Positions 1 through 11,489 of a DNA stretch of 64,000 nucleotides are shown piece after piece. Source of the stretch: Brachionus plicatilis. Taxonomy: Eukaryota > Rotifera > Eurotatoria > Ploima > Brachionidae. Made by a program: the position numbers and the translations under genes. The stretch's first letter is position 1, and each line of letters opens with the position of its first letter. The notes under the pieces were generated by a model that worked only from the letters and a program-made list of their open reading frames with translations, ran no database searches and was not told where the DNA came from. Where the stretch lies: the NCBI GenBank assembly GCA_010279815.1, contig QEOQ01000460.1, positions 1,114,245 to 1,178,244 of the forward strand. The letters run 5' to 3'.

Positions 1-2185
1 AAATTTTTGAAATTCTTCGAGATTTTTTAGCTGTTTTGTTAGATTATCTTCATGATGCAAGACTATGTTTTTCAATATCATTTAATATTTTATATGAAGT
101 TAAAAAAATAAAATGTAATAAATAAGAAAAAGTTTAAGTGTTTTCTAAAAAAAAATTGAATACAATATTTAATTTGAAATGTTAATTTTTTTTTAAATTT
201 CAATAATTATATATTAATCATAAAAAATAATTTTTCTTCAAAATATTTAAGAATTTTATTCTAAAGAAATAAATCGGTAAAACGACATTTATCTAATTTT
301 GTTTCATTAAGTATGAGAAATATTAATTAAGGTTCAAAAATTCAATTAACTCATAAATAAATATTTATTAAAAAATAAAAATATTTTAAATCTATTAAAA
401 GAAAAAATAAAAAGTTTACATTAAATTTCTTTATAAACAATACTGTCTATGGAATAAATTAATTTAACAAAAAATATGATATTAAATAATTTTTTAAACT
501 TTTTCTATTTGAAAATAAGTCCAAAAATTTTATTAATTTATTTTTTATACTCATGATGAAAATCTAAAAATCAGAATTTGGATTCATAATCAATAATATT
601 TTATATGAATCCAAATTCATATTTAATGGGAGGAAAATAAGTTAAAAAATTAAAAAACTTATTTTCCATTATGAAAAAATTATATTGTTAATTGTTACAA
701 AATGTAAAGTTCATTCAATTATTGATCAATAATTTAAGTCGACTACTGCGAATATCTCTTTTATGCAAATCTTCAATAAAAACAATGAAAAAGCAAGCGT
801 ATATTTTTTTCATGCTCCAAAAATAAAACAAATTGAATAATAACAGTTTCAACTGTGCAAAAGGCTGCTAATTTTTTTAAAAAATCCTTAAAATTTAGAA
901 ATAAAAATATCGTTTTTTTTTATTTAAATTTTGTTTGCTGGCCTAATTCCGTGAGTTTTAATTTAATTCTCAAATCAATAATTTTTAATCAATAAAACGT
1001 TTTGAAACTCATATTTTAAATTAAAGCTAAGTCAGTTTTAAAATTTCAAATTTTTAACACCCATTTGTCTCAAGGTTTTCACTCACGCATTTATAATAAT
1101 GGGTAAATAGGGTCAACCCCATAGCTGCATTCTTGTGCCCTAAATCCACCTCTATAAAATGCATTTTTGATTTTTTTTCCTTAAACTTAAAAAATCTGTA
1201 TTTATATATTTTTAGTTTTTTTTTTTCTCAAATAAAATTTAATTTAATTTTATTAGAATTATTCTCAGATTTCACCCTTTTTGAATTATTTTTTCACTAA
1301 AATTTTCAGAATAAGTTCAAGTTACTGGATAATGATGATGAAAATCGGTTGTCTTAAAGTCATGGTCATTTATATTAAAAAATCTGCTTTGTCAAAATAA
1401 ATTTAAATATTTTTATTGAATGTGATCAATATTTATTTTTACTTTTAGTTTAGTTGCTTCATTTTGGTTAAATACAATCAATCACCAAAAATTTAGTCAA
1501 CAATATTTCATTGAATTAAAAAATATTAATAAAAATGATTAGATTAATTTCTAAAACTCCAAACATGTGACAAAATTTTTTTTTTTATTCATAGATAAAT
1601 CTTTTAAGCTTAAACACATTAATATTTAAATAATCGACATAATATTTTAAAAATTTGTCTGTTTAAACAAGGAATACAAATGAATATACAAGTATTTATA
1701 GCATAATAGAAATGAAACTCATTAATTTATAAGAAAACTTTGATTTCTTTAAAGTTTATAAATTTATGTATTAGTAAAAAGCGTTTAAAATAAATTAATC
1801 ATTGTTGCCATTTTTTTAAAGCTATTAAAAACGATAAAACCGTTTTTATCTATTGCGATAACAGATCTCGGTCATAATTTCAGGTCTTGACTGAAAAATT
1901 CTAAGCAAAAATATTTAAATTTCTAATAATAATATTTTCTACTTAAACTTGAAATCGTAATTATAATTTTATTAGAACTCAGTAAGACCAACATATATAC
2001 ATTCTTTTAATAATTCAGATATATGAAATCTAAAATGCGCATAAATTTAGAAATATTTTCCAAAAATGTTTAAATTTTCTTACTAACCTGTTAATTAATA
2101 TTTGATAAAACCGAATATTTTTTTATTATTAGCAACTTATTAGAGTAATTACGAAATAGCTGGTCCGAAGATTGGCGCACTAAAA
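1..2185. other. Gene-poor AT-rich upstream region
   Basis: No multi-exon gene, RNA gene or clear repeat could be supported here. The DNA is mostly A/T homopolymer-rich spacer. The stretch must contain the promoter of the PAK gene that starts at 2186. At the extreme left edge (84 to 1, minus strand) a short open frame of 27 codons resembles the last exon of the ACSL-like gene at 25.2 kb, but it has no clean splice acceptor and no companion exons to its right, so it is not called as a gene. Confidence 0.5.
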
Positions 2186-4904
2186 ATGGCATTTTTATTC
2201 AAAAAAAAGGACCACCATCAATCGGGTGATAACATGAAAATAGGCACTCCAACCAATTTTCAGCACAATATTAATGTAAAACATGATAAAGAGCGGAACC
2301 AATTTATAGGATTACCAACCGAATGGCGATCTCTTTTAGAAACAAATAACATAAAGTAATAATTTTCCTAATAGAAAATAAATGATTTATGATTTTTAAC
2401 GCATAGATTTGAAGCTAATAAAGAAGCTGCCATAGAGGCCATCAATTTGTACAATAAAGCAGTTAAGGGAAGACGTAGGCTTATTGTTACAGAATTTAAA
2501 TTTTTAACTAATTTTTTTATAAATAAGAAAAATCACAAAAATTTATTAAAAAGTTGACTGACTCAGATGATCGCATAGATTTGTCCGGAGATGAGTTGGA
2601 CACCAGTGAATTGTCTTTTTCAAAAACAAATTCTAATCGAGCTGACCAACTTTCGGCTTCTAACTCTTCCCTTAATCAGAGCAATTGTTACTCTAATCAG
2701 TCTTATTTGTATCCTGATTTGTCAAACTCAATACCTTCGCCCAACAAACCAAAGATTCACGATAATCGAAGCATTAATGTAATTTTTTTATTTTTACTAA
2801 TCATTAAAAAGGAGTATCTTTGATGATTTAAAAAATTATTTTAGAAAAATTTAATTTTAATTTTTTATTAGTTTTTATAGCTCATGAAACGATTAATAAT
2901 CTTGTTTTCGAATATTTAGCTAATATAGGTTAATTTCTGGATTCTTGTTATATATTAGTAGCATCGACAAGTTTTTTCTATTTTTTGTCAAAAAATTAAA
3001 GTAAATTTTAGAAAATTGGTTCATCAATATTTAACTTATTGAGACCTATTAGCTCTATTAAAAAAAATAATCAGTATATAGATCTACTTACTGAACAAGT
3101 ATTAAGTGCTTCTAGTTAAAAATTTATTAAATTGAATAAAAATTCTTAAAAAAATTATTAATTTTAATTTTTAGACGAATACTTTTACAATTTTTTATAA
3201 CTTTTTCTATTAATTATTTAAAAGAATTCTTTTTTAAATTTTTATTAAAATAGGCAAATAATAAATAATTAAAATTTAAGTGTCTCAATGAAGCATCTTC
3301 TTAACATTTAGTATTTTTAAAATTATTAATTTTTTTAGATTATCTTCAATTTTTATCTATGACTTTCAAAAGTTGAATTCTCTCTCAACAAAATTTTACA
3401 ATTTCTTCAATTTCTCAAAAAAAAAATTCCATTTAATTAATCAAAGAGAATTTTTATTTTTTAGATTATTGAGATGTTAATTTTTTTTTAAAAGATGCTA
3501 TAAAAATGGCTTAAGATTATTGAAATTTTTTTTCAAAAATTTTAAATTTAAATAAAAATGTATTAAAAAATATATTTTAGGCCGGTGAACAAAAACTAAT
3601 AAATGACTTTAGCAATTTGTACAATGATGAAATAGTTAAAGCTAAACCTTTACCTACTTTGCCAATAAATGTTTGCAAAGATAATAATAATAACCAATCG
3701 CCGAAAAAATCTTCTGTGTCTGTAGTACCACCGCCTGTTCCCCCAAAAATCTACCCAAAATTAAATGATGTGCCGAGCAGTCAACCTTCTAATAATACAG
3801 TGCAAAATAAAACTCCAGTGCCCGCCAAACCGCAAATTTTTGAAGCTAAAAAAACCGAAGAAAAAAATATAGATAAAATTAAACGAAATAAAAAAAAGGT
3901 ACAACGAATAACTGAACAAGAGGCGAGACAAATATTGGAAACAATGGTATCACCAGGCGATCCACATGATAAATACATTCTCAAGGACAAATTGGGTTCA
4001 GGGTAAAGTCATTTATTATTTCCTTAAAAAATAAAATTATCATCTAATTCCTAGAGCTGCTGGTGAGGTATACAGAGCAATTAATAAGCAGACAAATCTT
4101 CAAGTAGCCATTAAAAGAATGCTTCTTGAAAAACAACAACGCAAGGATCTAATAATCACAGAAATTCAAGTCATGAAAGACATGAATTTTAAGAGCATTG
4201 TCAATTATATTGAATGTTTTTTGTATGAAAGAGAATTATGGATTGTGATGGAATATCTCGAAGGTGGTGCATTGACAGACATTGTTCTTGAGACAGTAAT
4301 GGATGAAGGCCAAATGGCAACTGTTACCAAAGAATGCCTGTTAGCCTTGGATTATTTGCATTCACACAACATAATTCATCGAGATGTAAAGAGCGATAAC
4401 GTTTTAGTCGGAATGAAAGGTGAAGTCAAGCTGACTGATTTTGGTTTTTGCGCTGAATTAAATGCTGATGAAAAAAGATGTACAGTGGTCGGCACTCCGT
4501 ACTGGATGTCGCCTGAACTCGTCAAAAAGTAAAATCTTAACTTTAATGTAAAATTTGTTTAAAAAATTTGTTAAAGACAACGTTATGACAAAAAAGTAGA
4601 TGTTTGGAGTTTAGGTATTCTTCTAATAGAAATGATTGACGGTGAACCGCCTTATTTGCATGAAACACCGCTTAAAGCTTTGTACCTCATAGCTGCAAAC
4701 GGAAAGCCAAGTGTTAAAGATGAAAGTAAATCAAGACTGTCCAAAGAGGTGGTCAACTTTTTGGATCGATGTTTGGAAGTTGATCCGGAAAAAAGAGCCG
4801 ATACCAAAGAATTATTGGCTCATCCATTCATAGCTAAGGCTGGCTTTTTATCCGATTTAGAGCCAAACATTAGAGCTGTAAAAGAGCTTAAATCAAAGAA
4901 TTGA
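2186..4904 (+). CDS. PAK1: p21-activated serine/threonine kinase (group I PAK)
   Basis: Effector kinase of Rac/Cdc42 that phosphorylates cytoskeletal and signalling substrates. Exons 2186-2355, 2407-2461, 2554-2778, 3581-4002, 4055-4528 and 4577-4904 close in phase to give 557 residues, close to the 545 of human PAK1, so the gene looks complete. The CRIB/p21-binding segment is at about residues 18-57 (IGTPTNF...GLPTEW) and runs into the helical autoinhibitory region. A proline-rich stretch (PPPVPPK) and a basic patch precede the kinase domain, residues 287-545: glycine loop GSGAAGEVY, catalytic [11 protein letters not shown], and [10 protein letters not shown] in the activation segment. The intron at 2779-3580 is 802 nt; the others are about 50-90 nt. 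Whether it is the PAK1/2/3 pro-orthologue or a close paralogue was not resolved. The neighbouring KLHDC10 gene is convergent. Confidence 0.93.
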
Positions 4905-5239
4905 TTTGGTGGTGCTTTGTAGTTAAGTTGTTGATTTTTTTAAAAAAATTTGTTTTATATTTTTTATTCAATTTTTACAAGAACTATTTAAATTTCTCAA
5001 TTATTTTATCGAGAATCGATTATTTTATGAATAAAATTTTTAAAAATTTTCCAAAGTTTTTTCTTAAAATATACTTATTTTTTTTAAGGCGCACAATTTA
5101 AAAATTTAAGTTCAATTTAATTATTTAATAATTTTTTTAAATTCAAAAAAATTTTTTTAACATGGTTTAAAAACTGATTATTGAAACTTTTAGATTTTTA
5201 TATTGAGCACCAATTTTTTTCAACATTTTCTTCTCTTAT

Positions 5240-6200
5240 GAGGTCGTCAATATAGCCATTGAATAGAAAGAATGACTGTAACCAACTTACTTGACACCAG
5301 ATTGGCTCAGTAATACGTCTATTAGATAAGGATATTACAGCAAGTGCCGAGTCATAATACTTTTTAAGAAAAACCCTAGTGTGTGGAGTTTAAAAAATTT
5401 GAGAAGGAGATTAATGTAGCCATTATAGGTAAAGTTTTTGATAAGGAAATAGTTGAGTGAGTCATTGCTAGGTATTATTGAGTTTTTCAATTTAGAAATC
5501 GTTTCAGATGTTTCAACAAGCTGAAATATGGGAGATAAGATGGAGTAAAATAGAAAGAACATTTTTTATGTCTTTTGCTCTTTAAGAGAATTTCCAGAAT
5601 TTATTTTTATCTCTGAAAAAAAAGTTGTTCAATTTTAGTTTCTTCTTTCAGTTCAATCAAGTAAATATGCTGCCTATGAATCCTTTTTAACTCATTTTTT
5701 GTAGAGTTGAGTTGGTGGTTAATTGATTGCTTGGATTTTCAAGTTTATCTTTTATATTTTATAATTCTTCGTTTTTCTGTTTTTTTTGTTTAGAATAGAA
5801 TTTTGAAACCATAGGGAATATTAAAACTGATCTAAATGTTTTTAGGGTCACTTACATTAACATAGGAGTTTAATAATTCATATAGAATTTGGGCCTGTTG
5901 TTATAAAAAACATTTATTTATATCAATTCCAATTTAAAGTTGAGATAAAAAATTTTTCAAAAGTAGATGGATTGTTAAATTGAGTATTAGAAGGGTCTAA
6001 ATTAAGGTTAATTGAAAGAGTAAGATGATCACTAAGATTTCTAAGCTAATTCAATGGGTCATCATAAAAAAATCATAAGGAATTGATTTCTATTTTTTGC
6101 AAGTATTGTAAATATTTGGCTTTTAATTTCGCACTAAAATTCCAGGAACTTGATTTCGGTGCCTCAAATAAATTTTAATTTTAATGATTAATATAGAAAA
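5240..6200 (-). mobile_element. Decayed non-LTR retrotransposon (endonuclease end to linker)
   Basis: Read on the minus strand this block is a broken LINE ORF2. Near 6030 it has the SDH motif that closes APE-type endonucleases (SDHLTLSINLN), then a linker, and near 5620 the FWK motif (KNKFWKF) that precedes the reverse transcriptase in LINEs, including the element at 59-63 kb. Several stop codons and frame changes separate these islands, and no catalytic reverse-transcriptase box can be seen. A 75-codon open frame at 5335-5562 is part of this relic, not a gene. Boundaries are approximate. Confidence 0.5.
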
Positions 6201-6628
6201 GATGAATATCTTTGATCACGAAAGCAACTGAATTCCGAAATTTTCATTTTTTTTTGATAAAAAGTGGAAAAAATGCCAAAGAATATAGAAATTTAATTCC
6301 TGTTTTAGTTTCAGATAATGTCTAAAGGCTCAGCATTTATTGAACTTCACTAAAAGTCACTAAGTGCAGATTTATAATTTTTACTTTTTGTTTGAAAAAA
6401 ATAATTTTTTTTTTTAAAATAAATGAAAATTCCATTCTTAAATTTTATTACTTCTATTTTTTCGTTTTTAAAGAAATTTTTCCGTCTAAAACGAAAGAGT
6501 TTAAAAAATTTTTTGTTCTTCAATCTGAAATTGCATAAAATTTATAATTTTAATGTTTTTGTTTAACAATTATTATTATTTAATGTCAGCAAAAAAAAAT
6601 ATACATTAAAGCCCAGAGTGGGTTTTTT

Positions 6629-7066
6629 AAACCCACGTACATTTTTAGTTTATTTGACACATCTAAAATAATAATGACTCAAAATTTTTATTTTTAAATA
6701 TATAATATAATATATTCAACATAAAATAAAACTTTATTGGTAAAAAAACTTAAATTTGACTTAATTACAGGAGAATTTAAAAGTAGATTTAAAAAACCCA
6801 CTTTTGGCTGTTACGGTATAAAAAATTTTGGCCTTTATAGTGTTAAAAACCCAATCTCAAATTCTGCCATAATTAAGACAAATTTAAGTTTTTTTTTACA
6901 AATAAAATTTTATCTAATGTTAAATATATTATATTATATATTTAAAAATAAAAATTTTAAGTCATGATTATTTTAGATGTGTCAAATAAACCAAAAATAT
7001 TAATGGGTTTAAAAACCCTCTTTTGGCTTATACGGTTTTAAAAATTTGGCTTTTCTAGTGTTAAAG
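6629..7066. repeat. Inverted-repeat element with an internal direct repeat (MITE-like)
   Basis: The arm at 6629-6716 reappears, inverted and only slightly diverged, at 6923-7010 (about 88 bp each). A second layer is a direct repeat of about 60 bp at 6791-6850 and 7008-7066, sharing TTTTGGCT, TACGGT and TAGTGTTAAA blocks. A short hairpin (GTGGGTTT/AAACCCAC) sits just left of the arm at 6619-6637. No transposase is encoded; the small open frame at 6737-6967 lies inside the repeat and is an artefact. The structure fits a non-autonomous DNA element. Confidence 0.7.
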
Positions 7067-7341
7067 AAGAATTTCATTTTTAATTTTTGAGTGGAATTGT
7101 GTTTTTTTAATCAGCTTTTGACAGAAATATTTCAAAATTTGAATCAAAATCTTTAGAAAATTTGAAAAAAAAAATTAATATAATTCAATTTAGAAAGAAT
7201 AAATCAGAATCAAACAATTTTATTTATAAAAAAATATATACAATTAAGAATCCACATATAACGAATATTCAAAGTCGTTTGAAATTAAAAAAAAAAAATA
7301 AATAGAAAATTTTAAAATTTAATATTTATTATCTGTTAATA

Positions 7342-9154
7342 TCAATTAATTCGCCTTATAAACTCGTTAGGTATACCAAGGCTCAAAAGATACTTTTTAT
7401 TCATATAAACAAGTTTAGGATAATTTACAATTAGTTTTGTCCAACAAATATCACCCAATTTAGGAATCATTAGCGAAACAGTGTACAAATGATTAACACG
7501 AGTGTTTGTTTCGTTCACTGACTTAACCCCACCATGGATAAATACTTGTCCATTCTAAAAAAATGATAAATTTTATTACTTTAAAATTTAATTTTTTTCC
7601 TAATTTACATCATTTGCACATGCCGCGTGAAAATAAGTTAGACAGGGAATTTTTAAATCTAGCTTCTGCCATCTTAAATTTAACATATTCAATCGCCACA
7701 CGCAATTTTCCACTGATCTAAACACATTATTCTCCAAGTCACAGTGCATACCTCCAAATACATACACATAATCACTAATCCTGATGCAAGAATGGAATTT
7801 GCGTTTTTCAGGAAAAGCTAAAATTTGAAAGAGATAGAAAAAATTTAATGTCATATCCCAAAAATAAATACAGTTAGTTTTTACGTCCGCATAAGTATTA
7901 ATAAACTCCCAATTATCAGTTTCAATATTAAAAGCAGGTAACTAAAAATTTAGTAAATTTTTTTTTAATAAAATATAAAATTACATTTTCAAAGCAATGA
8001 GCATCACCATCAATTTTTCCACCACCAAATGTGTACAATTTATTTTCATAGTAAACAACTTCCTGGCGATATCTCCCGGTCAAAAAATCATTTGGATACA
8101 GTTGATTCAAGCGATGTGTGTCGGCCACAGTGGCATTTTCAATTAATTCAATTGAGTCAAACAATTTGACAGATTCGAGGGTTTTAATGTTTACACGGTA
8201 CACATTGGAACAATATTGAACTGCGTTGGTACCAAACAAAATGTATAAATTATCACCAACTGTTAGAAGACTCTTGATTGAATTGGTTTTATTTTATGCA
8301 CAAATTATCAGAACGAACTTACACTTCCATATAGAGGTAAAGGCTTTTGTCCCTTGAGTTCATATTTTTTCCACACGAGTGTACCTAAATTGCATATGTA
8401 CAGCGAATTCGATAGGCTTTCTCCTTGAACAATTATTTTTTCTTTGATTTTTTTTTAATTTAATTGAATTTTTTTTACCAAAAGGAAAGCCTGTGCCACC
8501 GAATACTATCAATGTAGAAGTGCCATGCAATATTGCTTTACAATTGAAAGGCTTAATAAAAAAACAAAGTATTTAAAAAGGTGATATACTAACTGGAATG
8601 ACTTGCTACAAATTTGTCTGGAATATCTCCAGTTGTTTTGAGCAAACACCAACGACGCGTATTAAAGTTAAAGCGCCACAACTAAAAGAATTTTTTAAAA
8701 AAAATTTAGAAATTTTTTTGAATGTAAATTTTAAAAAATAATCTTTTTAAATTTTTACCTCGGGAAAAAGAGGGGAAGGGTAAACATTTTCATTGTCTTC
8801 GTCATCTTCATTTATATTTTGCTCCCGAATGGGACAAAATCCGCCCCAAATCCACATGTTTTCATTGTTGCACACAGCTCGGTGTCCGCTTCGCTTCTTG
8901 GGAACACCGTAGTGAATGCTCTGGTTTTGATTTCGGCTGTTATCTGTGTCCGGTGATGTATCTCTAAGTGAATAGGAGTAAGAGAATCGGGAAGCCAAAT
9001 TGGATATTTCGTTTTTGAGAATGCGCACTTCGCTGCTTTTTGTACATTTGATGCGCACGAATTCGAACATTTTAAGGTTCCCCAAATCACTGTTGTTACT
9101 TGACTCGTTAGCAGCGTCGGTCATTCTACTTGTGCGCAGCCTTTTTCTATTCAT
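7342..9154 (-). CDS. KLHDC10: Kelch-domain protein, KLHDC10 orthologue
   Basis: Substrate receptor of a Cullin-2 E3 ligase in vertebrates. Eight exons (9154-8759, 8681-8594, 8535-8479, 8423-8323, 8272-7985, 7941-7872, 7817-7609, 7554-7342) close in phase for 473 residues; human KLHDC10 has 442. Kelch signatures run in order: KRSGHRAV...WIWGGF, LIVFGGTGFPFG, LYTFGGG, RKFHSCIRI...YVFGG, QVFIHGG. The C-terminal tail (LLSLGIPNEFIRRI) matches the BC/Cul2-box-like end of KLHDC10, which makes the assignment specific. The start at 9154 was chosen because the upstream extension to 9343 would add a hydrophobic N-terminus foreign to the family. An acidic insertion (NEDDEDNEN) follows the first kelch strand. 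The gene is convergent with PAK. Confidence 0.9.
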
Positions 9155-9343
9155 AATTATAATTAAAAAAACAACAACTAGATTTTTGATTAATTTTTTT
9201 AGAATATAAAAAACTTTTTTAAAAAAACGAACGTTTAGAACAAAGATATTGTTTAGATGATACAAAAAGTAGAGGAAGAGTAAAGAAGCAAATGCGATGG
9301 CTATTGTGGATTTTTGCCAAAAAAGTGAGTAGTTTTCCATCAA

Positions 9344-10299
9344 TTGAAAAATACTTTGAATATAGTGGTAAATTTTTGTTAATTATGTTTTTATATCTAA
9401 AAAAAAGTAGAAATTTTTTGTTAAATAACTAAATTTCATTTTTCCTTATTTATTTGAACTATGTAATAATAATAAAATTTAAAGCAAATGCTAAGCAAAA
9501 GTTTAGTGACTTGAAAAATTGATTTCTAAATTTAAATTTCTTTTTCGCTGTTTTATTTAATTTCAAAAATAAATTATATAAAATTTTTTCTGTGATTTTT
9601 TTTCTATCAGACCAACCAATCTGTTTTGCCACATCAACTTGAAAGAATCTTTTGCTTCAAAAATATGATAAAATTCCAAGTTTACTGTTTAAACTGTTTC
9701 TGAACAAAAATTATTTTTTGATAAATAAAGATCTCTTATTTAGTATAATTAGATTCTTTAATCTTATTTTTTTTAGATTCATCAAAAATATATGCATGTC
9801 TATTTTGGAATAAAAAAAGCATTCTAAAATTATCAGAAGAATCCGCTTAGAAAAATGACTTTAAATTTTTTTCTCTCTAATTTGACATTTTCACTTATTT
9901 TTTTGCTGGTTAAAATTATTTTGCAAAAAAAAATTATAAATCATAACAAAAATAAAATTAAATAATTAAATAAAATTGATTGAAAAATATATTAAAAAAT
10001 TATCGCTTAGAAAAAAATCATGAAGGTTATTATTAGCTTGGCAGAAGCTGTTCTATATGCTAACATGAGCGGCATTCCGGCAAGTAAAGGTATTTTTTAA
10101 AAGAACTAGAATGCTGTTGTCTTTTGAAAAGGCTTTACTTATAAACTCGGCTTAAGATAATTTTAAATTTTAGTTTTTTATTTAAATACTCAAGTCTAGT
10201 TCATAGAATTTTTTAAATTCTATAATCTATCGTCATGAGATGCATATCTATGGCAAATTAGGAATTTTGAAAATTCATTCAAAACATCAAATACAAAAA
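9344..10299. other. Intergenic spacer, no supported gene
   Basis: AT-rich spacer upstream of KLHDC10. A short plus-strand open stretch at 10020-10090 starts with ATG and ends at a GTATTT donor-like site, but no second exon could be joined to it. No other signal was seen. Confidence 0.4.
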
Positions 10300-10565
10300 T
10301 AAAATTTTTTTTAACTTTTGTTCTAAATATCAAAAATTTGTTTGTAAATGAGACACGGTAAAGCAATTTTTATTTCTACTGCGGAAGTCTGCAAAATCTG
10401 TGCAAACTAATTGCGTTTTACTTTTAATACTTTTAAATAGAGTGCAATTTTGTAGAATTCGCACAGATTTTGCAGACTTTCACAGTAGAAATAAAAGTTG
10501 CTTTACCTTGTCTCATTTACAAACAGATTTTTGATATTTAGACGAACAATTTTTAAATTTTTTTA
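10300..10565. repeat. Long terminal-inverted-repeat element (MITE-like)
   Basis: About 110 bp at 10300-10413 is repeated in inverted orientation at 10453-10565, leaving a loop of about 40 bp. The cores TTGTAAATGAGACA, GGTAAAGCAA, TTATTTCTACTG and GTCTGCAAAATCTGTGC appear in both arms with few mismatches. There is no coding capacity. It would fold into one long hairpin. Confidence 0.75.
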
Positions 10566-11054
10566 AAAATCTTCAATTTATAAGTTTTTATTAATTTAAA
10601 GTTTAAACCTATTATAGTTCAATATTCTAAAATTTTATATATGAAAATAAACTTGATATAACATTTTTAGTAATTAAAAATTTTTAAAAAATGCTTAGGG
10701 ATAAAAATTTTTTTTTTCTCTTTTATTAAAAAAAAACATAAAAAACTAAAAAATCACATTTCATATTTTGATCTTGATCCCAAATTTCAATTTGCCATAT
10801 TCATACATTGAGTAGTTAAATTTGGCGTTATGCATGCCTACGTGAAAGATTAAAAAAAGTGCAAGTTTTTTAACAAGGTCTTAATATACTTGTGGAATAA
10901 ACTTAAGATATGGAGTTTAAGGTATGGAATTACAATATATAAATTTGATTTTATATTAAAATTTATTAATATCTGAATACTAAAAATAAAATTAAGTTAT
11001 TATATTGAATAAAAAAAATTAAAACTAATCTAATCATTGTGAGATTTAAAATTT

Positions 11055-11384
11055 TTATCTTCTCTTGTAATAAGTTGGATAACCATATCCGTATCCATAA
11101 TTTGGATATGTGTAGCCATATCCACCACCATATCCATAACCACCGTAACCTAGACCATAGTCATACAAACCATATCCATAGCTTGGATATCCATAACCAT
11201 AGTCAGACAATCCATAACCAGCACCATGTCCGAATGCTCCTTGTAGATTTCCTGGTGAAGACTGTAAATTGTTAGATTCGGACTTAAGACCAGTTGATTG
11301 AAGTTTTTCACCCAGGGAAGAGCTTATTTTTGTTGTGCTTGATAAAAAGACAACCAAAAAAAACAATTTTAATTTTGAAGTCAT
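11055..11384 (-). CDS. Small secreted Gly/Tyr-rich protein
   Basis: Single-exon frame of 109 residues. The N-terminus (KLKLFFLVVFLSS) is a typical signal peptide, probably cut around residue 20-25. A Ser/Asn-rich linker follows, and the last 55 residues are built of YGYG, GYG, YPSYGYG and similar units ending in KRR. Such low-complexity Gly/Tyr tails occur in cuticle, eggshell, adhesive and antimicrobial secreted proteins, and the sequence alone does not separate these. A TATAAATA box lies 91 bp upstream of the ATG, which supports a real, strongly driven gene. No orthologue is recognised. Confidence 0.7.
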   Translation of the reverse strand: MTSKLKLFFLVVFLSSTTKISSSLGEKLQSTGLKSESNNLQSSPGNLQGAFGHGAGYGLSDYGYGYPSYGYGLYDYGLGYGGYGYGGGYGYTYPNYGYGYGYPTYYKRR

Positions 11385-11474
11385 ATTGAATAGGAAAATA
11401 AAATAAATTTTTTATTTTAGTTATTAAATTGAATTATTTTAATTTGAATGATTATCTTGGTAGAATGTTTTAGT

Positions 11475-11482
11475 TATTTATA
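11475..11482 (-). promoter_or_regulatory. TATA box candidate for the Gly/Tyr-rich gene
   Basis: On the minus strand the octamer TATAAATA lies 91 bp before the start codon at 11384, which would put transcription start near 11445 and leave a 5' leader of about 60 nt. In DNA this rich in A/T the match could be chance; its position relative to a short secreted-protein gene is the supporting argument. Confidence 0.35.
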
Positions 11483-11489
11483 CCAAATT

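Noticed and set aside
5335..5562. 75-codon minus-strand open frame
   Set aside because: It is part of the decayed LINE block; neighbouring islands in other frames carry the LINE motifs, so it is not an independent gene.
6737..6967. 76-codon plus-strand open frame
   Set aside because: It lies across the inverted-repeat element, uses a non-ATG start and has Lys/Phe/Ile composition expected from AT-rich DNA.
10020..10090. Short signal-peptide-like first exon (ATG, 23 codons, GTATTT donor)
   Set aside because: No second exon could be joined in phase, and the next 200 bp is an inverted-repeat element.
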